64,000 nucleotides of DNA from Zhongshania aliphaticivorans (GCF_902705855.1 NZ_CACSIJ010000017.1:1-64000); one strand, 5' to 3'. Positions 1 through 7,676 are shown, counted from the stretch's first letter. The notes: generated by a model not told the origin, from the letters alone. A program made the numbers and translations.

Positions 1-7
1 GTCCCAT
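1..7 (-). CDS. Possible start of a third mobile-trio gene (partial)
   Basis: Only an ATG (minus strand, bases 7-5) and one further codon lie in the window. A GGAG ribosome binding motif sits about 8 bases upstream of the ATG, and the position follows the stop of the 132-residue gene by some 55 bases. The short frame that directly follows that stop closes after five codons, so this ATG is the better candidate for the next gene. If the recombinase module is a Gamma-Mobile-Trio, this would be the start of gmtZ; that is inference from order alone. Confidence 0.3.
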
Positions 8-61
8 GATGACACTCCAATAATTGACGGCTATTGTCTCTTATTAAAGCGTCCGGTTCAT

Positions 62-460
62 TCAACCAGAACACCGATCCCAATACGCGAGAATTGCGTC
101 AGATGAAATTTGATCTCCATTGATGAAAATAATCCCATCTACTTCCATTTTAATAAGTGCGGAAAAAATGTTTTTTTTGTATATGAGAAAGGTTTCAGGC
201 ACTACTTTCATGGCAATTGCAGTCAAAATTGACTTTAGCTTTGATCGCAAATCATGAGAGACGAACGGGATTTCATCGAAGTTGATCTGAAACTCTTCCC
301 ATTGCCTTCTTCTAGAGGTAGGCGCGGATTTAAGTCGGTTAGATTTTTCTCGTTCATACCGAACTACCCAGATATCGGCCCCATTCTGCTCGTCTTTGTA
401 AACTTGTGTCTGATAGTCTGAGTGACCATTAAAAATATGCTTCATACTTGAATCCGTCAT
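62..460 (-). CDS. Small protein coupled to a tyrosine recombinase (possible GmtX)
   Basis: This 132-residue protein is not recognised with certainty. It is rich in charged residues in the first half (a basic KSAPTSRRR patch near residues 44-52), followed by a likely helical, hydrophobic second half. It has no signal peptide and no catalytic motif that I can name. Its ATG overlaps the stop of the upstream tyrosine recombinase by 4 bp (an ATGA overlap), so translation is probably coupled and the two proteins probably act together in element mobility. The order recombinase of about 460 residues, then a protein of about 130 residues, then another gene, agrees with the Gamma-Mobile-Trio layout, in which this would be GmtX. 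An accessory subunit of another multi-gene recombinase module is the alternative. A real gene is likely from the overlap; the family name is tentative. Confidence 0.6.
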   Translation of the reverse strand: MTDSSMKHIFNGHSDYQTQVYKDEQNGADIWVVRYEREKSNRLKSAPTSRRRQWEEFQINFDEIPFVSHDLRSKLKSILTAIAMKVVPETFLIYKKNIFSALIKMEVDGIIFINGDQISSDAILAYWDRCSG

Positions 461-1842
461 GTTAAATCAGGCCTGTGAGCAAAAAAGGCATCAATTTTTT
501 TGGCGAAATTGGCGTTCATTCCATCCTGTCTCCACTCGGTAAAGAGGCTGCCGTAGTGCTCTGGCATATCACTTGTAAGCGACCAGCCACCAAAAGATCG
601 CAAGTTAGAAAGAACCATTTGTAGGTCAAATTTTTCTCCTTTACTTTCAGCGTATTCGAAAGCCTCAAATAGGTATAAAGTTGCTCTCGAGTGGCGGAAC
701 GTATAAGGAATGAAGTCATGTGTTGCCCCAACTGCTGTTAGCTCTGAAGATGACCTGTCAAGTAAGACGAGAAAGTGTTCTTTTATGCTAGAAAACAGTG
801 TTGAGGGGTAATCTCTAGATCCGAGGGGGGCACCGCTTTCTTTTACAAACAGGAATCCTTTTGAGAGATTGCATCCACTCTTTGAAATAGCGGCCGCGAT
901 GGCTATCCGATAGAACCCGTTAAGATACTGCTCTCTCAGGTCGAAAAGTGCTTTTGGAACTGGTACGACTCGATTGTGGCGCCCGACAGATTTGTTTCTG
1001 GCGCGCTTACCTGGAGCTACTTCTTCACGGCTAAATTGCTTGTTATCACGGCTATCTTTGAATTCGACATAATAGTGTTCGCCGTCGCTTCGAAAATCCC
1101 TCAATCTCAAATTCATAACTTCTGATGGCCGACCGCCTGTCATTGCCAAACACAAAAGGTAGAGGCGATCTCTTTGTGCAGATGTTGAAGGTCTATTAGA
1201 TTTTGTTTTGAATAAGTCAGCAGGGTCACGCTGGATCAGTTCTTTGACAACTGCCATAAACTGATCAGGTGGCAATGCTTTGACTTGATACTTCGTTTGT
1301 ATGTTTCTTGCGGGAGGTATTGTGTTGCTTAGGCTTTTTTGGAAGCTAGCAAGCTGGTTATCGTAACTCTGGATCACTTTTAATGGAATTTCACGTCGAA
1401 CTTTGGATGCCAAAAAGTCTAGGTAGCATGAAATCTGTCGCCAGGATGCATATTGTTCAGCCCTGGATCGTTGCATGAGTTGCTCGCTACCTTTTTGCAG
1501 TACTACTTTACTGAATTTCTTGTGCCGCGTAGTGCCTAAAAATAACCTTCCCTGAATGTAAGCCTTTCGAGACTCGGAGCTGAATGATAAGTAATTCTTC
1601 AAGTCGATGAGTTCGCTTGGGTCTAAAGGCGGTAATGCAGCCCTGAGCCTATGAAATACCGAGATTTTTTTGCAGTCCAAAAATCTCTCGAAGGCTAGAA
1701 TTTCCCGCATTGCTTTGAGCTGGGTGTTGTAAGCATGTCTCGTAAGCACCTCCAGCAGATAGAGGTTCGGGTAGGCGTGAGGAAGTCCTGCCACATTAAC
1801 CGCGAAAGGAGCGGAGCTTCTAGTGTTGATTACATAATCCAT
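457..1842 (-). CDS. Tyrosine recombinase / integrase (possible GmtY)
   Basis: A site-specific tyrosine recombinase of 461 residues. The box I arginine lies in TGGRPSEVMNLRLRDF (R238), a basic segment around residues 278-292 could supply the beta-hairpin lysine, box II reads PYTFRHSRAT (R383, H384), and the probable nucleophile is Y430 in PEHYG, with W420 in the place of the usual His/Trp. The first histidine of the HxxRH box is a tyrosine here (Y380), a departure from most integrases. The first 190 residues would form the core-binding region. It is the first gene of a minus-strand unit and overlaps the next gene by 4 bp. The length and the partner gene fit GmtY of Gamma-Mobile-Trio elements, although a Tn554- or RIT-like recombinase is possible. 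An integrase at this spot suggests that the boundary of an island lies between it and the gene at 1971. Confidence 0.85.
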   Translation of the reverse strand: MDYVINTRSSAPFAVNVAGLPHAYPNLYLLEVLTRHAYNTQLKAMREILAFERFLDCKKISVFHRLRAALPPLDPSELIDLKNYLSFSSESRKAYIQGRLFLGTTRHKKFSKVVLQKGSEQLMQRSRAEQYASWRQISCYLDFLASKVRREIPLKVIQSYDNQLASFQKSLSNTIPPARNIQTKYQVKALPPDQFMAVVKELIQRDPADLFKTKSNRPSTSAQRDRLYLLCLAMTGGRPSEVMNLRLRDFRSDGEHYYVEFKDSRDNKQFSREEVAPGKRARNKSVGRHNRVVPVPKALFDLREQYLNGFYRIAIAAAISKSGCNLSKGFLFVKESGAPLGSRDYPSTLFSSIKEHFLVLLDRSSSELTAVGATHDFIPYTFRHSRATLYLFEAFEYAESKGEKFDLQMVLSNLRSFGGWSLTSDMPEHYGSLFTEWRQDGMNANFAKKIDAFFAHRPDLT

Positions 1843-1843
1843 A

Positions 1844-1909
1844 CTTTACACAATATTGCTTTCCGACATGTTCATTTTTAAGGTACTATTCATAAAATGC
1901 AGTGTAAAG
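1844..1909. repeat. Inverted 8-bp arms in front of the recombinase gene
   Basis: CTTTACAC (1844-1851) and its exact reverse complement GTGTAAAG (1902-1909) lie 50 bp apart, just upstream of the recombinase start. This is the only clear symmetry in the gap between the recombinase and the gene at 1971. It could be part of an attachment site, recombinase binding arms or an operator. The second end of the element is outside the window, so no direct-repeat boundary can be tested. Confidence 0.3.
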
Positions 1910-1970
1910 AAAAGTTTTCATATTCCAAATCCTTAGGAGTAATATTATGTGAGGTAATGGGAGGGGTAAA

Positions 1971-2189
1971 GTGGTCTTATCTTTACAGTTAAAGAATGAT
2001 CAGGCAGATAACGTGTTAAATTTCTTCCGGCAGGATCATGGTTACAAAGACGGAAGTTATATAAAAATATGGCAGGGCGAGGAGGATAATGTGCATTTAG
2101 TCGATATTTTGGCTAAAGCAGATGCTCAATCTAGTCAATTTGCCGACGAGGTGTACCAAGGTTTAGCTGCGCGCTATCCCAAGGCTTAG
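1971..2189 (+). CDS. Small hypothetical protein, 72 residues
   Basis: I do not recognise this protein. It begins with GTG, preceded by a strong GGGAGGGG ribosome binding motif about 4 bases upstream, which supports this start. It is acidic, soluble and without cysteines, membrane segments or a signal peptide, and it has a helix-friendly second half (residues 45-68). Its stop is 10 bp before the ATG of the nuclease-like gene at 2200, so the two are probably one transcript and may function together. It lies directly outside the recombinase gene, at what may be the host side of an island boundary. A function cannot be given. Confidence 0.7.
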   Translation: MVLSLQLKNDQADNVLNFFRQDHGYKDGSYIKIWQGEEDNVHLVDILAKADAQSSQFADEVYQGLAARYPKA

Positions 2190-2199
2190 GTGCTAGGGA

Positions 2200-3057
2200 A
2201 TGTCCTCCGACAAAATATCTACGTCTGCGTTAGCTAAACAGGGTGAAATTCCTGTTCAGCAGCTTTTCTCAGTTCTCAAGGATTACGGCTGGATACGCAA
2301 AGTTGATGATGGCTGGGCGCTGACTACCAAGGGGGAGTTTGAGGGGGGCAGCTACCTGAGTAGTAAACGATACGGGCGCTATATTGTCTGGCCGCAGGAC
2401 TTACTTGAGCATCAACTTTTTAAGGCGATGGAAAGCAATAAGCTGCTGTCTGCTACAGCGCTTGGACGCCCTGAAGGTTTTAGTGGTCGTGAATTAAATC
2501 GACTATTTGTCGAGCTGGGCTGGTTAAAGCCCAGTCCTCGAGGTTGGGAGCTGACCGCAACAGGCAGTGCGCTTGGCGGTCAGGTATTTGAAAATCAACA
2601 AAGCAGTTTAAGCTATGTGCTATGGCCTGAGGATATCCGCGAGCGAGAAGCATTTATCCGCCTAATTCAGGAGTGCAAAATTGAGCCACAGGCCACCGGT
2701 GATTTATTTGGGGATAAGTCTTCCTGCTGGACGGCCATAGATGGCGTGGCCTGTAAGTCTCGGGAGCACTGTTGTATCGCGCAGTGGCTCTATTTAGCAG
2801 GGGTCCGTTATAGCATTTATCGACCTTTACCCGTCGACGAATTACAAGTCAGTGACTTTTATTTGCCGGATAGTGCAGTGTGTCTTGAATTTTGGGCTGC
2901 CACTGAGCATTCAGATGCAATATCAGCGCGGATGCGTCGCGCTGAAATCTGTAAGGAATTGAATTTGTCGGTACTGGATATTCATCCGGATGATATGCCG
3001 AGCTTAGATGATTATCTAAGTCGGCATTTACAGCAACTTGGCGTGGTGTTTTATTAA
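2200..3057 (+). CDS. Two KilA-C-like repeats fused to a PD-(D/E)xK nuclease-like domain
   Basis: This 285-residue protein has two similar units: residues 37-66 (DDGWALTTKG...GRYIVWPQDL) and 113-146 (PRGWELTATG...SYVLWPEDI). Both have the winged, tryptophan-rich look of the phage antirepressor C-terminal (KilA-C) family. The last 110 residues look like a PD-(D/E)xK nuclease: E189 in a helix before a YRPLP strand, then D219 in SDFYLP and E230 in CLEFW, the ExW variant, followed by basic residues 244-252. I infer a DNA-binding protein that may cut DNA; neither activity is proven. Four cysteines at 176-192 (C176, C185, C191, C192) might bind metal. It is the second gene of a pair with the 72-residue gene upstream. 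Housekeeping, defence or element-linked roles are all possible. Confidence 0.7.
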   Translation: MSSDKISTSALAKQGEIPVQQLFSVLKDYGWIRKVDDGWALTTKGEFEGGSYLSSKRYGRYIVWPQDLLEHQLFKAMESNKLLSATALGRPEGFSGRELNRLFVELGWLKPSPRGWELTATGSALGGQVFENQQSSLSYVLWPEDIREREAFIRLIQECKIEPQATGDLFGDKSSCWTAIDGVACKSREHCCIAQWLYLAGVRYSIYRPLPVDELQVSDFYLPDSAVCLEFWAATEHSDAISARMRRAEICKELNLSVLDIHPDDMPSLDDYLSRHLQQLGVVFY

Positions 3058-3079
3058 CTCCTTTTTGATGCCAAGGCGT

Positions 3080-3367
3080 TTAACGTCCAAACTCAATTTT
3101 TATTGCCTCGGCTAAGGCGAGGTCTTTTGCAGTGAGGCCACCGGCATCATGAGTGGTTAAGGCAATAGTGACGGTTTTGTATACATTGCTCCACTCGGGG
3201 TGGTGATCAATTTTCTCAGCGCGAATTGCTACTCTCGTCATAAACGCGAAGGCGCTAATAAAATCGTCAAACTCAAATACACGGTATAGTTTGCCGTCTT
3301 TTAATTCCCAGTCTGGTAGATCATTAAGTGCATTGCTAATTTCTAAATCGGTTAGCTTCACTGTCAT
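3080..3367 (-). CDS. phhB: 4a-hydroxytetrahydrobiopterin dehydratase
   Basis: Pterin-4a-carbinolamine dehydratase removes water from 4a-hydroxytetrahydropterin, regenerating the pterin cofactor used by aromatic amino acid hydroxylases. The family signature is clear in the second half: [13 protein letters not shown] followed by [14 protein letters not shown], holding the two active-site histidines and the later THxxGG histidine. I use the ATG at 3367, giving 95 residues: it overlaps the trmA stop as ATGA and has an AAGGGG ribosome binding motif at the right distance, whereas the longer frame to 3400 adds 11 residues unlike the family. No phenylalanine hydroxylase gene is nearby, so the substrate source is unknown; many bacteria carry this gene without phhA, possibly linked to molybdopterin or folate repair. 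Confidence 0.92.
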   Translation of the reverse strand: MTVKLTDLEISNALNDLPDWELKDGKLYRVFEFDDFISAFAFMTRVAIRAEKIDHHPEWSNVYKTVTIALTTHDAGGLTAKDLALAEAIKIEFGR

Positions 3368-4464
3368 GGCTGGCCCCTTCTTTTTAAAAATACTCCGCAT
3401 TCCATATGGTGAGTGTACGGGAACTGGTCGAACAGGGCGAAGGCATCTGCGGTATGAGTTTTGGTTAATATTTGCAAATCGCGATGTAGCGTTTCTGGGT
3501 TGCAGGATATATAGACAATATGTTCAAACGTTGAGATGAGCTCTCGAGTATTGTTGTCTAGGCCTGCACGCGGTGGATCGACCAGCACAGTATTTATATT
3601 GTAACTGTCTAAATCAATGTGCTCCAAGCGGCGGAAACTACGCTCTTTGTTAAGTGCTGAGGTAAGCTCTTCGCTAGACATGCGCAATACGTCGATATTG
3701 TTTACGTTGTTTAATGCAAAATTTTCGTGCGCGGCTTTAACGGAGGTCTTTGATATTTCTGTTGCGAGCACTTTTCTAAATTGCTTAGACAGCGGGATGG
3801 TAAAATTTCCGTTACCGCAATAAAGCTCTAATAAATCGCTGTTTGGGTTTTCTTTAACTTGGCTTTTAGCCCAGCTAATCATTGTTGCGTTTAGCACTCC
3901 GTTGGGCTGAGTAAAGCCACCTTCATATTGGTTGTAAATATAAAGCTCGCCGTCTACCGGTAATTTTTCGACGACATAATCGCGGTCTAATACTAATTTT
4001 TGCTTTTTGCTGCGACCAATAATTTGAATGTTAAGCTCACTCGCCAAAGTCCTTGCTAAAGCTTCCCACTCTTCATCTAGGCGTCGGTGATAAATCAGGC
4101 TAACCAGCATATCGCCACTTAAGGTGCTGAGGAACTCTACTTGGAATAGGCGTTTGCTCAATATTGTTTGGCAAATAATTTTATTTAATAGTACCGGCAT
4201 CAAGTCATCTATGGATTTCGATGCGGTTGGAAATTTGTCGATCCGGACTGGGGTTTTCGGTTCAGCGGGGTCGAACATTGCGTAGTAGGCGTCGCCATTG
4301 TCATGCCATAAACGAAACTCTGCCCGTAGTCGGTAGTGCGCGGGATGAGATGGAAAAACAGTAGGTGCTGGCAGTGCTAAGTCCGTAAAAATCGACCCGA
4401 CCTTCTGCGCTTTGTCTTGCAAAATCGCGGGGTAATTGTCGATGTCGATAGGGTTAATACTCAT
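3364..4464 (-). CDS. trmA: tRNA (uracil-5-)-methyltransferase
   Basis: TrmA methylates U54 of the T-loop of tRNAs to ribothymidine, using S-adenosylmethionine, in the cytoplasm. At 366 residues it matches the E. coli enzyme. The Rossmann region [15 protein letters not shown] (about residue 210) binds the methyl donor. VDPPRAGLD and [13 protein letters not shown] near the C-terminus carry the catalytic cysteine signature of the RNA m5U methyltransferase family. The short form and its N-terminus separate it from RlmC and RlmD, which have an Fe-S cysteine cluster. Its stop overlaps the phhB start, so the two genes are coupled. The start at 4464 has no equally good alternative. Confidence 0.95.
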   Translation of the reverse strand: MSINPIDIDNYPAILQDKAQKVGSIFTDLALPAPTVFPSHPAHYRLRAEFRLWHDNGDAYYAMFDPAEPKTPVRIDKFPTASKSIDDLMPVLLNKIICQTILSKRLFQVEFLSTLSGDMLVSLIYHRRLDEEWEALARTLASELNIQIIGRSKKQKLVLDRDYVVEKLPVDGELYIYNQYEGGFTQPNGVLNATMISWAKSQVKENPNSDLLELYCGNGNFTIPLSKQFRKVLATEISKTSVKAAHENFALNNVNNIDVLRMSSEELTSALNKERSFRRLEHIDLDSYNINTVLVDPPRAGLDNNTRELISTFEHIVYISCNPETLHRDLQILTKTHTADAFALFDQFPYTHHMECGVFLKRRGQP

Positions 4465-4488
4465 AGTGTGTCCGTGGTGTGGCGCTTT

Positions 4489-5481
4489 TCAGCGTGGTGA
4501 GAGGCGCGCGCGATTTCGGCTCTGCCAGATGTTAGCTGCCTGGTCTAGGCATTGCTGCTGATCTAGTTCGGGCGAGCGTAGCTGTATGACAATGGCGATA
4601 GTGCCAAGAATAGCCAAGCGGCCATATTCGTCGACGGCGTCGTCCCGCCAAGCCTTAATAAGATCGTCGATATTGAGTGTTTCTTGCTTTTCTTGGCGGC
4701 CATCGACTAGTTTTGGCCATTCAGATTCCGACAACTCTTTGTTGTGAACCATCTTAACTTTGCATACGGCTTCTGGTTTGCGCTCCGCTTCACCGGCTTC
4801 GCCTTTAAAGACCGCTGCATGTGCTTGGCCCAGCAGCGCCGCAGCCCGTTGATGATTTTCAGCATAGGCGGGATGAAAAATACTCTGTAGGGAGTAGGGC
4901 GCCGATAACGGATTTAATAAGCGAGATAAGGTGTGAACAGGTGAGCGGAGACCAAAATGACTACGCAAATCTATCATTCGCTGTAGCACGGGTGAAAAAT
5001 TGGCTAAGGGCAGATAGGCAAAATTTGATTGATCAAGTTTGTCGCTAAGCTCCTGCCAGTTTGATGCTGGTGCCTCACCTAGTGTCGCAAGCACATGCTC
5101 ACTGTAAATACGATCTTGGGTATGGCCTGCGGCACCGTGCATGAAGACGCGCAAACCGCTATCGGCAAGAGCCAGCGCTGCGAGTAAGTACCACGGCAAT
5201 TGTCGGCGTTTGCCTGCGTAGCTTGCCCAATCTATATCTACCGCTATTGTGGGCGCTGAAATATCATCTCTCGCCGCTTTTACAAATCCAGCAAGCTCTT
5301 CGTGGCTTTCTTCTTTTACGCGGAGCAGCATAAGAAATGCGCCGAGCTGAACGTCTTCGACTTCACCGCGTAAAATCATGCCCATAGCTTGCTGAGCTTC
5401 GATTTCGCTCAGAGATCGCGAACCGGTTTTTCCTTTACCTAGAATCCGCACATACTGCGCGAAGGGGTGTTCTACCGACAT
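4489..5481 (-). CDS. ybiB: YbiB / TrpD2-like nucleic acid-binding protein
   Basis: A 330-residue member of the glycosyltransferase family 3 fold, related to anthranilate phosphoribosyltransferase but of the YbiB (TrpD2) branch. In that branch the PRPP-binding and catalytic features are changed and the protein binds nucleic acids; in E. coli it is under LexA control. The N-terminal helical domain (GKGKTGSRSLSEIEA through VKEESHEELAGFVKAAR) and the following alpha/beta domain are recognisable. The glycine-rich PRPP loop of true TrpD (GTGGD) is missing, which argues against a tryptophan biosynthesis role. It follows tusE by 17 bp in the minus-strand direction and probably shares its transcript, as in pseudomonads. 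Its relation to tRNA thiolation is unknown. Confidence 0.85.
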   Translation of the reverse strand: MSVEHPFAQYVRILGKGKTGSRSLSEIEAQQAMGMILRGEVEDVQLGAFLMLLRVKEESHEELAGFVKAARDDISAPTIAVDIDWASYAGKRRQLPWYLLAALALADSGLRVFMHGAAGHTQDRIYSEHVLATLGEAPASNWQELSDKLDQSNFAYLPLANFSPVLQRMIDLRSHFGLRSPVHTLSRLLNPLSAPYSLQSIFHPAYAENHQRAAALLGQAHAAVFKGEAGEAERKPEAVCKVKMVHNKELSESEWPKLVDGRQEKQETLNIDDLIKAWRDDAVDEYGRLAILGTIAIVIQLRSPELDQQQCLDQAANIWQSRNRARLSPR

Positions 5482-5498
5482 GATGTACTCATTGAGGT

Positions 5499-5834
5499 TT
5501 AGAGGCAGTTATCGGGCCGAGGTAGGCCCGCAATTTTGCTGAGACTTTTTGCGGGACTGTCAGGAAAGCACGTTAAAAAGTAGAGACTATTTCCTTTCTC
5601 AGAACCCAGCTCAAGTTTCGCGTATTTTATCAGCGGGCGCATAGCGGGTGATAGGCCAAACTCTTGATAAAAACGCTGTACCAGCAGAATAAGCTCCCAG
5701 TGTTCGTCCGTGAGAGTTATCCCACATTCGCTTGCTAGGGCTTTGGCGACATCGGGGGACCAGTCGCCTAAATTTTTTAAAAAACCGTCGGGGTCGGTGG
5801 CAATGTTCTGGCCGAGTACGGTGAGGTCTGCCAT
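5499..5834 (-). CDS. tusE: Sulfur relay protein TusE (DsrC family)
   Basis: TusE takes persulfide sulfur from the TusBCD complex and hands it to MnmA for 2-thiolation of the wobble uridine in tRNAs for Glu, Gln and Lys. The 111-residue length and the C-terminal arm GLPRPDNCL, with the penultimate cysteine C110, are diagnostic of the DsrC/TusE family. The other arm cysteine of dissimilatory DsrC, about 10 residues before the last, is not present, which supports the tRNA role. It is the last of four adjacent tus genes, one base from tusB, with ybiB downstream. The partner gene mnmA is at 57890-58993 in this window. Confidence 0.95.
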   Translation of the reverse strand: MADLTVLGQNIATDPDGFLKNLGDWSPDVAKALASECGITLTDEHWELILLVQRFYQEFGLSPAMRPLIKYAKLELGSEKGNSLYFLTCFPDSPAKSLSKIAGLPRPDNCL

Positions 5835-5835
5835 T

Positions 5836-6099
5836 TTACCAGCTTAGACACTGTGCGTGGGCAGCACATAGGTCAACGAATTGGGTAAAGCATATTTCTT
5901 TTATACTGTTTGGCGCGCTAATACCTCTGCGCTTGAGATCGTCAGTTAAGGCGTAGACGGTAATATTTTCACTTAATATCTGCGGGATGGATGCTGATAG
6001 CACAACGGCGTCTTCAATTAATATTATTGAATCAGTGTCAGAAATACTGCTTTGACATCGGCTCAGGCTAGCTGTGCTATTAAGAATATGTAGGTGCAT
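5836..6099 (-). CDS. tusB: Sulfur relay protein TusB (DsrH family)
   Basis: TusB is the smallest subunit (87 residues here, 95 in E. coli) of the TusBCD heterohexamer that moves sulfur from TusA to TusE. The protein begins MHLHILNSTASLSRC, and the ...DSIILIEDAVV strand is typical of the family. Its ATG overlaps the tusC stop by one base and its stop lies one base before the tusE ATG, so all four proteins are made from one transcript with translational coupling. Sequence conservation in this family is low; the assignment rests equally on position between tusC and tusE. Confidence 0.9.
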   Translation of the reverse strand: MHLHILNSTASLSRCQSSISDTDSIILIEDAVVLSASIPQILSENITVYALTDDLKRRGISAPNSIKEICFTQFVDLCAAHAQCLSW

Positions 6100-6452
6100 T
6101 AGAAGCTTTGTACCCGATCTGCGGCGGCTATTAATTGCTGTAGCGCTGGGCGTGAAATAGCTCTCGCGTGCACTAATAAATTACTTTCGCTAATGGCGCG
6201 ACTTTGTCGGTCATCATCTAAGTAATATATATTCTCAATGTCGTATAAGGGCAGCGCGTTTATTACGCCGATGTGTGGTTTAGTCTCAACACTTTGAGCG
6301 TCCGTGGCATTGAGGAGTTGATATATGGCGTCTTCTAGAAACACGATGCTTACTTTTTGATCAAACGCTGCTGTCGCCAAAGCCATATCTAGAGCTTCAC
6401 GTGCAAGACTATGCCCATAGGCTTGTCGGCTAAATAAATAGAGGAAATGCAT
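6099..6452 (-). CDS. tusC: Sulfur relay protein TusC (DsrF family)
   Basis: TusC is the middle subunit of the TusBCD sulfur transfer complex. The 117-residue length and the opening MHFLYLFSRQAYGHSLAREA with a following LATAAFDQKVSIVFLEDAIYQL segment match the DsrE/DsrF-like fold, where a Rossmann-like sheet packs against its partners. It contains no obvious sulfur-carrying cysteine, as expected, since TusD holds the active one. It is directly adjacent to tusD, with no gap between the tusD stop and the tusC ATG, and overlaps tusB by one base. Confidence 0.92.
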   Translation of the reverse strand: MHFLYLFSRQAYGHSLAREALDMALATAAFDQKVSIVFLEDAIYQLLNATDAQSVETKPHIGVINALPLYDIENIYYLDDDRQSRAISESNLLVHARAISRPALQQLIAAADRVQSF

Positions 6453-6851
6453 CTAGCTTCCAAACCGAATGACGCGATCAGCATTGATACAGGCATCTAC
6501 CCACTGACCTAGTCCGCCGATATTGAAACCTTCCGCCATATTATGGCCAGTTACGTCATAGCGCTGCGCTTCTTTTTGATCGATAACACCGCGACGCAAT
6601 GCGCTAGAAACACAGATGACTAAATCGAGATCGTGTTCTTTCTGAAGAGCTTGCCATTGCTTTGGAATGGCTTGTTCGTCTTGTGGTGGGGTAATAAAGC
6701 TATTTGCGCAATGCACCCCGTCGTTAAAGAAGAAAATTCGGTAAATGCTGTGCTGACGTTCAATAATTGCTTTGCAAAACTGCAGGGCGGTTTTGCTGGA
6801 TTGATCTGAATAGGGTTGGCCCGTTACCAGAATAGCAAAACAGAGGCTCAT
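6453..6851 (-). CDS. tusD: Sulfur relay protein TusD (DsrE family)
   Basis: TusD carries the catalytic cysteine of the TusBCD complex and receives persulfide sulfur from TusA. The 132-residue protein shows the DsrE-type opening MSLCFAILVTGQPYSDQSS, the FFFNDGVHCAN strand-loop, and VICVSSALRRGVI, in which the cysteine corresponds to the active Cys78 of the E. coli protein. It is first in tusDCBE and probably opens the transcript; its ATG is 45 bp from the Bax inhibitor gene stop, so read-through from that gene is also possible. There are no dsrAB or other dissimilatory sulfur genes nearby, so the role is tRNA thiolation. Confidence 0.95.
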   Translation of the reverse strand: MSLCFAILVTGQPYSDQSSKTALQFCKAIIERQHSIYRIFFFNDGVHCANSFITPPQDEQAIPKQWQALQKEHDLDLVICVSSALRRGVIDQKEAQRYDVTGHNMAEGFNIGGLGQWVDACINADRVIRFGS

Positions 6852-6896
6852 AAGAGCCCCTGTTCTACGGTGTTCAAATAGATGTTAAGCGTGTGG

Positions 6897-7568
6897 CTAG
6901 TCGTCACCACTGAAAACACCTAATAAATGCAGCAGATGAACAAATAAATTGTAAATATCAAGGTATAGCGAGACGGTGGCGCGAATGTAGTTGGTTTCGC
7001 CGCCGTGAATAATACGGCTGGTATCAAATAAGATCAGCCCAGACATAATAAATACTGCAGCAGCAGAGATAGCCAAAGACGCTGCAGGTACTTGGAAGAA
7101 CAGATTAGCGATACCAGCAACAACCATTACTAGCAGGCCGATCATCAAAAAGCCGCCAAGGAACGAAAAGTCTTTGCGGGTAGTAAGTACATAGGCAGAT
7201 AGGCCAAAGAATACTAAGGCGGTGCCACCTAGTGCTTGCATAACCAGCTCGCCACCATTCGGTAGGGCAAGGTACATTTTAAGCATTGGCCCCAAGGCCG
7301 CGCCTAATAGGCCGGTGAAAACGAAAATGGCAACGATGCCTTTGCTTGAGTCAGCCGTTTTATTAACGACAAACAACATTACAAAGCCGAGGAGTGAAAG
7401 AACAAGTCCCGTGCCATGACCAATATTCATTGCCATAGCTAAGCCAGCACACATTGCGCTAGTTACTAGGGTCATGCCTAGTAGCATATAGGTGTTGCGA
7501 AGAACTTTACTAGTTTCCAGTGCGGCTAAGGGCTGCGTATGCGCCTGAAAGACCGATTTGTCTTGCAT
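6897..7568 (-). CDS. Bax inhibitor-1 / YccA family membrane protein
   Basis: This 223-residue inner-membrane protein has about seven hydrophobic helices (first near residues 26-46, last near 190-215) and the BI-1 family motif SGLILFDTSRIIHGGETNYI near residue 175, with the C-terminal LDIYNLFVHLLHLLG. In E. coli, YccA interacts with the protease FtsH and YbhL is a related protein; an acidic-residue calcium leak has been described for the fold. It stands in front of tusDCBE, as in pseudomonads, and is preceded by tRNA-Ser. The exact function in this organism is unknown. Confidence 0.92.
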   Translation of the reverse strand: MQDKSVFQAHTQPLAALETSKVLRNTYMLLGMTLVTSAMCAGLAMAMNIGHGTGLVLSLLGFVMLFVVNKTADSSKGIVAIFVFTGLLGAALGPMLKMYLALPNGGELVMQALGGTALVFFGLSAYVLTTRKDFSFLGGFLMIGLLVMVVAGIANLFFQVPAASLAISAAAVFIMSGLILFDTSRIIHGGETNYIRATVSLYLDIYNLFVHLLHLLGVFSGDD

Positions 7569-7676
7569 GTCTTACTCCGTTAATTACTAAACAAAGATAG
7601 TGTAAACAGAGCTTATCATACTGGGTGTGGAGTAACTTGGGAAGGAAGTTTGGAAGCTGATAGGTTTTGGATAAAG

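Noticed and set aside
4489-5481. Anthranilate phosphoribosyltransferase TrpD
   Set aside because: The PRPP-binding glycine loop is missing and no trp genes are near; YbiB fits better.
5499-6851. Dissimilatory sulfur oxidation genes dsrEFH-dsrC
   Set aside because: There are no dsrAB or related genes, TusE lacks the second DsrC arm cysteine, and mnmA is present; the tRNA relay is the better reading.
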